64,000 nucleotides of DNA from Adiantum capillus-veneris (lineage: Eukaryota > Streptophyta > Polypodiopsida > Polypodiales > Pteridaceae): the NCBI GenBank assembly GCA_014529385.2, contig CM043963.1, positions 5,179,501 through 5,243,500 on the forward strand, in the 5' to 3' direction. This document shows positions 56,341-64,000 of this stretch, one piece after another (within the stretch, counting starts at the first letter, position 1; every line of letters begins with the position of its first letter). Made by a program: the position numbers and the translations under genes. The notes below the pieces were generated by a model. The model was not told the origin of the DNA, did not search any database, and was given only the letters and a program-made list of their open reading frames with translations.

Positions 56341-57108
56341 CCAATCACGGAACATGTGCTTGAGAGGGTAGCACGAAAACGAGATTATTCCTTTTTAGAT
56401 GGGTTTTCGGGGTATAAGCAATTGGCAATTGCAATAGAGGATCAACACAAAATAGCATTTGCCACAGAGTGGGGAATATATGCATATAGAGTTATGCCCT
56501 TTGGCCTAACCAATGCCCTAGCCACCTTCCAAAGGTTAATGACTCATGTGTTCAAAGAATACCTAAGAATATTCTTAGAAATATATATGGATGATCTCTA
56601 TGTCCACTCTCTTATACGAGAAGAACATATTGACTATTTACAAAAGGTATTTGAGAAGTGCAGACCAGATCGAATATGTCTAAATCCGGAAAAGTGTATT
56701 TTTATGGTAAGGCAAGACCGCATCTTAGGACATATTGTCTCAAGAAATGGCATAACCACTGACCTATACAAAATTAGAGTCATAGAAGACTTGCCCAGGC
56801 CTACTAATGCCAAACAAGTACAATCTTTCATGGGACACTGCGGATATTATCGAAGATTCATATATATGTATGCGGTCATTGCACAACCACTATATTGCTT
56901 ATTAGTCAATTTCTACTGGACTGAGGAGTGTGAAATTTCATTCAAAAAGCTTAAGGAAAACCTTGTATCAGCACCTGTACTTAAAGAATCAGATTGGGAA
57001 AAGATATTCCATGATCACATTGATGCCTCTGCATACGCAATTGGGAGTATTCTGGCTCAACTTGGAGATGGAACAATGGATTTCCCAGTTTGTTATGCGA
57101 GCCGATAG
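56338..57108 (+). pseudogene. Reverse transcriptase core of element E
   Basis: A 256-codon open stretch holds PITEHVLERVARKRDYSFLD, GFSGYKQLAIA, and the catalytic YMDD at 56584-56595. DRILGHIVSRNGI and SFMGHCGYYRRFI follow, then the start of RNase H (HIDASAYAIGSILAQL). A TAG at 57106-57108 ends it, at a place where Gln would be normal. It copies element RNA into DNA. Confidence 0.9.
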
Positions 57109-57680
57109 CTAAATAGAGAAGAAAATAACTACACTACCACTGAAAGAGAGGGATTAGGAATGATTTATACTGTAAAGAAATTTCGGCATTACTTGCTTGC
57201 AAACAAATTTGTGTTCTTCACAAATCGTCAAACTCTTTTGTATCTAGTAAATAAACCATGCAATACTAGGAGAATTGTACGGTGGTTTTTTATATTGCTA
57301 GAGTTTGACTTCACAGTGGTAGTAAAAAAAGGTAAAACTCATCTACGAGCGAATCATCTTTCAAGGCTACAAAACGGGGAATCTCCTGAAGGAGTAGATG
57401 ATGACATACCTGATGCTTACCTTTTCAATATTGAAATGATACCCAAATGGTCTCAGCAAATTGTTAGCATTCTTTCCTTTGGAGGTAGATTTGATAACAA
57501 GGAAGACAGATCCAAACAACAAACATTTCGACAAACAAACATTTTTCAGTTGATTGTTGCAAGACGATTGTACCATCTAGGCTCGGACCAAATTCTACGA
57601 TTATGTATAAATCCAGAGGAATTCGAGTGTTATCTTGAGAAGCACACATCCAATACTGTGAATTTCATTGTTCAACAATG
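57109..57680 (+). pseudogene. RNase H of element E
   Basis: The same frame continues with TTEREGLGMIYTVKKFRHYL, NRQTLLYLVNKP and LRANHLSRLQNG, the expected RNase H order. The following stretch (DAYLFNIEMIPKW) leads to integrase, and the frame ends at 57679-57681. Confidence 0.85.
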
Positions 57681-59116
57681 AAAACACACCAAAGATTGAA
57701 ACACTTAGGAGTTTATTGGCCAACTATGTATGCTGACACACATGCTTATGATAACAATTCTACTATATGTAGTGCCAAACGACCGATGGATCACGCGACA
57801 TTGTTTCAGGTAACCATTGCACCTGCATGGAGTCAATATATCATTGATTTCTTAACAACAAGGACATTTCCTGAAAACATAACAAAAGCGCAAAAAAGGG
57901 CTATAGAGTTGGAGGCTCGAGACTTTAATTTAATTGAAAATCAACTCTACAAGAGAGTAAAGGACAATCAACTTAGAATCTGTGCAAGTGAAAGTGACTA
58001 CCTGCTGATTCTAGAACACGCACATGGAGGAATAAGTGGAGGCCATTTTTCAGGCGATAAGACGGCAAAAATTTTCTTAACCGTAGGAATATGGTGGCCT
58101 ACATTGCACACGGATGCTGAGGAGTTTGTAAAGCGTTGTGACGCATGTCAGCGCACTAAGGTGCCGATAAAGAGAGATGAGATGCCACTACGGCCAATGA
58201 TGGGAGCATGGGCATTTACAAAATGGGGAATTGATTTTGTGGGGCCTATTTCACCCCCTGTATATTGCACCCATACCAATATATCATTGTGGCTACGGAC
58301 TATCTCACAAAATGGGCTGAAGCCAAAGCAACACAAAAAGCAGACGCAAGAACCACTGCACAATTTTTGTATGAGAATGTCTTTGTACGATACGGATTAC
58401 CAATAGGAATTTTCAGTGATGGAGGAACACATTTTCTTAATGAAGTCATTGAATACCTGTTAGAGGAATTCATGGTCATACATAGAAAATCTGCTCCATA
58501 TCATCCACAGGCAAATGGACAAGATGAGGCCACAAATAAAACCCTATGCACTATTTTGACTAAAATTATATCAGAATCAAGGATAGATTGGGATCAACAA
58601 TTACATTCAACACTATGGGCATACAGGGTAGCTTACAAAACATCAATCGGAACCACACCATACAGCATGGTGTTTGGTCTAAATGCTATATTACCCATAG
58701 AGTTTTTACGAGTACCGAAATGCTTAGAATGGACAAGCCATGAGCTCTCTTCAAGAATACATGATCTTGAAAAGCTAGATGAACTTTGACTAAGAGCAGT
58801 AGCTTTGATCTATGCTAAAAAGACAAGACAAAAAGAGTTTTTCGATAAGCATGTGCGTACGAAAGAGTTCAAAACAGGTGATTATGTACTTGTTTATACT
58901 TTGAAGCAACATGCCAAAAAACTTAAAAAGCAATGGATGGGACCCTTTGTGATTAGTGACTTATCACAAAGTGGAGCTGTCAAACTTGCTACATTGGCAG
59001 GAGAAGAAATGCCAAATTGGATTAGTGGGTGTCGGTTTAAAAAGTATCATTTACCACTAACACAGGATATGCTTCAACAAATCCATCAAGAAAAACAACG
59101 GATGAAGGAGAAATAG
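57681..59116 (+). pseudogene. Integrase of element E
   Basis: The HHCC domain shows HAHGGISGGHFSGDKTAKI and CDACQRTKV. WGIDFVGPIS gives the first catalytic Asp. A one-base shift near 58265 leads to VATDYLTKWAEA, FSDGGTHFL (second Asp) and HPQANGQDEATNK (Glu). The C-terminal part has FKTGDYVLVY and KKLKKQWMGPFVI, a GPF/Y-type module. Stops lie at 57679 and 58787-58789. The core is otherwise complete. Confidence 0.88.
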
Positions 59117-59575
59117 AGGGTACGAGAAGAAGCACAAGCAGAAGCAAAAGAACACATTGCAAAAAGAAGGCTTCTACGACAACAACAACAAAGTGGATCA
59201 TCATTGCGAGTAAATGCTATTCGATTAACGAATTTTGGTGAAGACATAGTGGAACCAATAATTGCAGTCAAAGTGGGTAGAAATCAAGTTGAATCGATGA
59301 CATTGCTTGATTTTGGAGCTCAAGAAAATCTTATTTCTTGCAAATTATATAATCAGCTCCAGCTCAAAGATCAACTACATCCTACTCAACAAGTGCTAGA
59401 AAGCAGTACCTCAAATTCATTAAGCACATTGGGATGGACGATATTGCATATACAAGTACATCAGAATGTTTATCCCAACAAGTTTTATGTGGTTGAGGAT
59501 GCAAGCACACTACACCCAATGTTATTGGGATAACCATGACAGAAAGAATATAATGTGAAAATAGATTGGAGTTCG
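59117..59575 (+). pseudogene. Second retropepsin-like domain after integrase, element E
   Basis: In the integrase frame, after one TAG (59114-59116), comes an Arg/Gln/Glu-rich linker. IIAVKVGRNQVESMTLLDFG follows, then AQENLISCKLYNQL and HPMLLG. The pair LLDFGAQENLIS and MLLG-x-P is the usual retropepsin start and end, with Phe replacing Thr in D-T-G. Spacing of about 80 residues is normal. Stops follow MLLG and the next Pro. A second protease domain downstream of integrase is not the standard gypsy order. Confidence 0.7.
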
Positions 59576-60109
59576 AATACAGTCACAATTCAACGAGCAC
59601 AAGAACACCAAGTGATAGCCTTTGCTCAAACAACCCAAAAGAACCCAATAATGGTGCCACAATCAATTGATCAAGAGAAAAATAGATGGGTGCCACTTAA
59701 CCAACAAAAGATACCTACGAAGGATACACAAGAAACAACCAACTGTCTTCAATCCAAAAATGAGATACCACAGGCAACAAAGAATAGATCAAAGTCAGCA
59801 ATAAGAAAACAACAAGTATGGGTACGGAAAGATCTACATGAACGAGCCTACAAACCACAGTGCACTAGCAGACAGCCTCCAAAAAACCAAGTTAATCAAA
59901 CACCAAACAGAGTCATCAAACAGATATGGATACCAAAGAACATGCTCAATGCCAACTACATGAGAAACGCATTTGGATCCACAAGGCAATGCTACAGGAA
60001 CTCCCTTCAGTACAAGAAAAACCAGCAGCCAGACAAACGACATCGGCAAATCAATCTGTGTGGATGCCGATCACAACAGAAAAACCACCAAGACCAAAAA
60101 AGAGGCAAT

Positions 60110-60111
<2 letters not shown>
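59576..60111 (+). pseudogene. W-x-P-K repeat tail of element E
   Basis: Still in the integrase frame, the stretch includes NRWVPLNQQK, KQQVWVRKDLHER and KQIWIPKNMLNAN. KRIWIHKAMLQE and QSVWMPITTEK are in another frame after a shift near 59950. Spacers are Gln-, Thr- and Lys-rich. It ends in the GA tract that begins at 60112. Confidence 0.72.
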
Positions 60112-60145
<34 letters not shown>

Positions 60146-60168
60146 GCCACCTGCAGACGAACAAGAGG

Positions 60169-60250
<82 letters not shown>
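60112..60250. repeat. GA microsatellites around a short conserved core
   Basis: GA tracts at about 60112-60139 and 60169-60250 flank ATGGCAGCCACCTGCAGACG. Almost the same core stands before the GA tract at 41789. The long Arg-Glu ORFs here come from the repeat. The second tract joins the LINE end through TAGATAGA. Confidence 0.93.
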
Positions 60251-60254
<4 letters not shown>

Positions 60255-62219
60255 TAGATTTTATTATCGTCCTCGGAGGTCAAATATGACCTATGGGACC
60301 AAAGTTACATGTGATGTAGTATGTGTATGGCTGATGAGTGACTCTCGATGCTCCAAAATTGTAGTGATGAGAGTCGCAATGGAGAGCCCACACTTTGGCT
60401 GGGAGAGGAAAGTGTGTAGGTCTAAGTTATGGCTCAAAATGTGAGAGAAGCAAGTTCGGATGTGATTAAAAGCTGAGCACTCTAGTAGTGTGTGGTACTC
60501 AGACTCTCGAACTTGCAGTGAGCATAATGTGCACAATCGATTTGACTCTTCTCCATTGCCCCAACGCCCTATCTCGCATCGAAGGAAATGGGAGCTAAGC
60601 CGAATTGATGCGATAGTGCGTATCGCGGACAAAGGAATAGGCTCAAGCATGTAAGTGTGAGTACGGTTTCCTCTCTCAGCGAAGAACATGGTTTTGTAGT
60701 TGGGGGCAATATAGGTGGTGTAATGTATGAAGGGTGACCCACCGGATTTCTCCCAATATGTAATACATTGGCATTGTAGAAAAGCTTCATTCACTTGAGA
60801 GTCAATTGAAGCATCATGTAGCAAGTGTAATGCATCCCATCTCCCAAACCACTTCTTTATGTCTTGCATCCATCCCGTGCTCAAGATCTTGCTTTTATGC
60901 GTCTTTTGAACTTTTTTGCTTGCTTCGCATGCAATTGTAGGAAGTCGATGTGAGGGGTTTTGACGCATCTTTATCATGTACTCCACAACCCTTTCCATGC
61001 CCATAACCTCAATTGGAAGAGATCCCGACTCAAGAAGTAGGAGCATATATGGTGTTTGTGTCTTAACTTGGAGAAAGTTTGTAAGAAAACGCTTTTGGAC
61101 ATTCTCAAACTCTTTCCAAGTAGACTTTGAGATGATCCCGCCCCACATTTCAACTCCATAAAGAAGAATCGGTGTCACCAATCCATCAAAAAGATACTTC
61201 TTGAGAACCCAACACTTGATGTTTCGCGCATTACACATGTTCTCAAATGCATAATATGCTCTCTTTCCCGCTTCCAAACGACGCATAGCACATTCATGCC
61301 ACTTGTGATTGGATGGAACCTCAAGGCCAAGGTACTTAAAGCTCTCAACAACTTCAAGTGTCTCGTTGTTGTACACAATGCATGGCTTCTCCTTATGGTT
61401 GGTTTTCACAAGCATAACCTTTCTTTTGGATTCATTTACAATCAGCCCACTATGCAAGCAAAATTTCTCAAGGACAACCATAAGCTTTTGTGAATCTTCT
61501 AAAGTGTGTGCTAGAAGCACTACATCATCCGCATACAACAAAAGCATGATTACCGCATTGCAAATAGTGACCTCTTCAATGACTTCTTCTTGCATAAAGT
61601 CAAGTACCATTTGTTCCAATTGATCGATGCATATACCAAAGAGAGTTGGTGACAATGGACATCCTTGTTTAACCCCAATAGTGCTTACAAAAATTTCTGA
61701 AATTTCTCTTCCCATGCACAATTGACAAATCACCTTCTCATAGATTCGAGAAACCGCAAGCATAAACTCACTTAGCACTTGGAGTTCTTCCATCCTTCTC
61801 CACAAATTGTTACGTGGAATCATATCAAAGGCTTTCTTAAAGTCCACAAAACAACAATACAATCGCTTGCCTTTCAACCGACTTTCCTCCATGAGAACAC
61901 GAAGAGTGACAAGATGATCAATGGTGCTATGGCATCGACGAAAACCCGCTTGTCCCTTTGCACGCTTGTCATTCTCTTCAGCCCAATCACTCAATTTCAT
62001 CTCCATTATGCACCCAAACAACTTTCCCATAAGAGACCCAATCATTATAGTCCGGTAGTTGCTTACATTCTTTACATCCCCTCCTTTATGCAAAGGCTTA
62101 ACCCAATTAGTACTCCAATCATAAGGCATACCATGCTGAAGTGCAAGGTTGAACATATCACACATCCACTCATGGGTAAAATCTCCCGTCCATTTGATCA
62201 TCTCCGGCTTGATACCTTG
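60251..62219 (-). mobile_element. LINE (non-LTR retrotransposon), 5'-truncated
   Basis: The minus strand carries one long RT frame, a 3' end with a short stem-loop (AGGTCA, AATA loop, TGACCT), and a (TCTA)n(TC)n tail. The same 3' end occurs at 32504-32594. The 5' half with endonuclease is missing; sequence changes to antisense copia near 62220. No clear target duplication was found. Confidence 0.9.
60291..62219 (-). CDS. LINE reverse transcriptase, partial but open
   Basis: About 640 codons without a stop. RT motifs occur in order: NYRTIMIGSLMGKLF, GQAGFRRCHSTIDHL, CCFVDFKKAFDMIPRN, GVKQGCPLSPTLFGI and YADDVVLLA (YADD at 61524-61535), then a thumb region. The C-terminus has a CCHC site, CTLCSLQVRESEYHTLLEC. 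It lacks an N-terminal endonuclease because the element is truncated. The open frame reaches 62306 only because it reads antisense into copia sequence. Being open over this length makes it the best-preserved coding sequence in the window. Confidence 0.9.
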   Translation of the reverse strand, partial: QGIKPEMIKWTGDFTHEWMCDMFNLALQHGMPYDWSTNWVKPLHKGGDVKNVSNYRTIMIGSLMGKLFGCIMEMKLSDWAEENDKRAKGQAGFRRCHSTIDHLVTLRVLMEESRLKGKRLYCCFVDFKKAFDMIPRNNLWRRMEELQVLSEFMLAVSRIYEKVICQLCMGREISEIFVSTIGVKQGCPLSPTLFGICIDQLEQMVLDFMQEEVIEEVTICNAVIMLLLYADDVVLLAHTLEDSQKLMVVLEKFCLHSGLIVNESKRKVMLVKTNHKEKPCIVYNNETLEVVESFKYLGLEVPSNHKWHECAMRRLEAGKRAYYAFENMCNARNIKCWVLKKYLFDGLVTPILLYGVEMWGGIISKSTWKEFENVQKRFLTNFLQVKTQTPYMLLLLESGSLPIEVMGMERVVEYMIKMRQNPSHRLPTIACEASKKVQKTHKSKILSTGWMQDIKKWFGRWDALHLLHDASIDSQVNEAFLQCQCITYWEKSGGSPFIHYTTYIAPNYKTMFFAERGNRTHTYMLEPIPLSAIRTIASIRLSSHFLRCEIGRWGNGEESNRLCTLCSLQVRESEYHTLLECSAFNHIRTCFSHILSHNLDLHTFLSQPKCGLSIATLITTILEHRESLISHTHTTSHVTLVP

Positions 62220-62912
62220 ATGCACGTTTTGGGCATCTGAATTTTGCGAGTTTTCTAAGTTTGTAGAAATATGATATGCTTGCTTCTTTGCCTCCTCTTG
62301 AAGCACCTATCAAACATGTTTGTAACGGCTGTAGTTTGATTAAAATGCAGCATGCTAAGATTCCAAAGGATGGGTCAGTTCGTGCTACATGCAGATTGCA
62401 ACTTGTGCATAGTGACGTTTGTGGGCCTATGCAAACTCCATCCTTGGGAAATTACTTGTACTTTGTGACTTTCATTGATGACTACTCTAGGCATGCATGG
62501 GTATATCCGTTGAAAGCTAAGTCTGAAGTGTTTATGTGCTTCAAGCAATTTCTTGCTATGGCTGAAAATGTCTCCAAATGTACTATGGGCACCCTCCGTT
62601 CCAATCCAAGGGGGGGGGGCGTATCATGAATTTAATGCATTTTTGGCTAGTCATGGGATAAAAAACCAATGTACATTTTGATATACGCCTCAACAAAATA
62701 GTGTTGCTAAGATGAAAAACTGGTCTCTTACAAAAATGGCACGATGTATGGTCAAGTGTTAAGCTTTACCATTGGCTCAAGGCTGTCATGTGTGACACTT
62801 ATGTACACAACAGGTGTCCTATGAAACCGTTGTAGTCTATGACTCCATATGAAGCATGGCATGATAGAAAGCCATCTGTTGAGCACATGCGTGTTTCTGG
62901 TTGTTTGGCTTT
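62220..62912 (+). pseudogene. I-family copia integrase fragment
   Basis: It matches element I from about 20733 to 21420. CNGCSLIKMQ is the zinc part, and HSDVCGPMQTPSLGNYLYF follows. RSNPRG replaces RSDRGG, so the second catalytic Asp is Asn here. A G-run insertion near 62610 and many stops break the rest. It ends near 62912, joined to element J. Confidence 0.85.
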
Positions 62913-63034
62913 GAAAGGGCGGTGGTAATGCGTGTGCTAGTCTCCACCCAACCGTGCTATCTTATAGCCTTCCCCTAGCGTACACATTGTCCGGCCGTGC
63001 CGGTGGCCTTGCTCGTCGGACCCATGCCCTTACA
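62913..63034 (-). repeat. Element J 3' LTR, partial
   Basis: The minus strand starts TGTAAGGGCATGGG at 63034, right after the PPT, and is lost near 62913 where copia sequence begins. About 120 bases remain. Confidence 0.6.
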
Positions 63035-63046
63035 TTTACCCCCCTT
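63035..63046 (-). other. Element J polypurine tract
   Basis: The minus strand reads AAGGGGGGTAAA directly before TGTAAGGG. Confidence 0.7.
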
Positions 63047-64000
63047 GGAGAAATTTTTTCGTCCTCGAAAACAAGCGTAGGAAAATGTTTCTTAAGTACG
63101 GAGACATTCTCCCATGTAGAACCTTCTTTAAGTCTCTTCGCCATTTTACCAAAACCTGTTGTCTGACATGATGTCTGGTGCGAAGCTCATGAGAATCTAA
63201 AATCTTTTCGGGCTCATGAGGGATGCTTGGCAGTTTGATAAGGTCAACTAACACACCTGTATCAATCACATTATCATTCTGTCCTAGCTATTTTTGTAAA
63301 CGACTAACATGAAAAATAGGATAAACTCATGAGTTCTCAAGGAGAGCTAAGTTATAGGCCATTTGACCTATACATTTGAGAATGGTAAACGGTCCACAAT
63401 AGCGTGGTGAACTTTTAACAACTTTTTACATCTTCAGACTTTCTGAATGCTCTGGAACTTTGAGGAAGACCTTGTCTCCTTCTTCGAAAGTAGCAAGACG
63501 ATGATGCTCATCTGTGTACTTCTTATATCGATCATGATCTTGCTTAACATTCTATTGAGCAACTCAAAGCATGTCCAAATGGTCTTGGAGAAAATCCTTC
63601 ACTTGTTGTATCTTCTCCTTATCCAACCCCATCGTAAGGGGTATCTAGGTTGAAATCCATATAAAAGCATATATGGACTAAACCATGTAGTCACATGCTT
63701 TGAACTGTTATAAGAAAATTCAAATATAGGTAAGTAGTCTTCCAATTGGTTTGCTTCTTACTGACGTATGCTAGTAGCATGTCCTCTAGCACTTGATTAA
63801 CTCTTTTGGTCTGACCATCTGCTTTTGTATGATCAGACATACTTAGATTAAGTTTAGTTTCTAGCTCTCCAAAACTGATTATCGAGCTTTCAGTCTCTGT
63901 CACTAATGATACTAGTTGGAAGCCCATACAGTATATATATATGCTCTACAAATAGCCGTGCTAATTCCAATTTCTTAAACGTAGTCTTAGTGAGAATGAA
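63047..64000 (-). pseudogene. Integrase and chromodomain of element J (chromovirus-type gypsy)
   Basis: From the right edge: SDHTKADGQTKRVNQVLED is the integrase region with the usual catalytic Glu changed to Lys. LLAYVSKKQTNW follows, then in shifted frames FEEGDKVFLKVPEHS and CGPFTILK, a GPF/Y module. ILDSHELRTRHHVRQQVLV and TWENVSVLKKHFPTLVFEDE make a C-terminal chromodomain, which in this lineage steers integration to heterochromatin. Several stops and frameshifts break it. The rest lies beyond the window. Confidence 0.85.

Larger units (their letters stand above)
54781..60111 (+). mobile_element. Element E: gypsy-type element with post-integrase protease and W-x-P-K tail, 5'-truncated
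   Basis: The plus strand carries, in order, the second half of a protease, RT, RNase H, integrase, a second retropepsin-like domain, and W-x-P-K repeats. No LTR remains: the left end is the junction with B and the right end the GA tract. Its beginning matches what element D lacks. Multiple stops and frameshifts show it is inactive. Confidence 0.85.

Noticed and set aside
62220-62306. LINE ORF extending to 62306
   Set aside because: The plus strand here aligns with copia element I integrase (CATCTGAATTTT onward), so the upstream codons are antisense copia read by chance.

Overview
This window looks like repeat-rich, gene-poor nuclear DNA of a land plant. It holds at least nine LTR retrotransposons or fragments of them, one LINE, and long GA/CT and GT/CA microsatellites. 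No rRNA, tRNA, CRISPR array or bacterial-type operon is visible. The plant assignment rests on Ty1/copia elements with TGGTATCAGAG-type primer sites, a Ty3/gypsy Tat-type element with a second RNase H, a chromodomain gypsy element, and a primer site resembling tRNA-Asp. A fern or another large-genome lineage would fit, but the sequence alone does not prove it. No intact host gene was found. The only host-like candidate is a broken stretch around 25.45-26.64 kb.

Layout. Element A (1-8761, minus) is a gypsy element with about 2.2-kb LTRs; its 3' LTR runs off the left edge, and it sits in the 5' LTR of element D. Element D (8762-15353, plus) keeps a partial 5' LTR, a primer site, a 1.6-kb leader with three palindromes, and a gag-protease frame that breaks off inside the protease. 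Element H (15354-24728, minus, copia) follows and carries element I (18620-22791, plus, copia) nested inside it with a perfect GTCTA target duplication. From 24729 to 32777 lie mixed relics: LTR-like sequence, unrecognised ORFs, a minisatellite, a short LTR with a primer site, an I-family LTR, LINE pieces and microsatellites.

Element C (32783-41698, minus) is complete, with both LTRs, PBS, PPT and a GTAAG duplication, but encodes only gag, protease and a W-x-P-K repeat tail; it has no reverse transcriptase. Element G (42079-44307, minus) is the 3' half of a Tat-type gypsy element, cut by the LTR of element F (44308-48818, minus). F has the same LTR family as D and carries W-x-P-K repeats. Element B (48819-54780, minus) is a sister of A that has lost its gag. 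Element E (54781-60111, plus) begins inside a protease, close to the point where D stops, and runs through RT, RNase H and integrase to a second retropepsin-like domain and W-x-P-K repeats. A 5'-truncated LINE (60251-62219, minus), a copia fragment of the I family (62220-62912, plus) and the 3' end of a chromodomain gypsy element J (62913-64000, minus) close the window.

The C, D, E and F elements appear to belong to one broad gypsy group. They share a gag start of the form M-x-LRS-x-R, CCHC knuckles, an (N/G)GAG protease, or a W-x-P-K tail. C is probably mobilised in trans by relatives that supply RT and integrase. Nearly all coding frames are broken, and many in-frame stops fit single C-to-T (or G-to-A) changes, as expected of methylated, silenced repeats. 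Almost every open frame here is transposon-derived or low-complexity.
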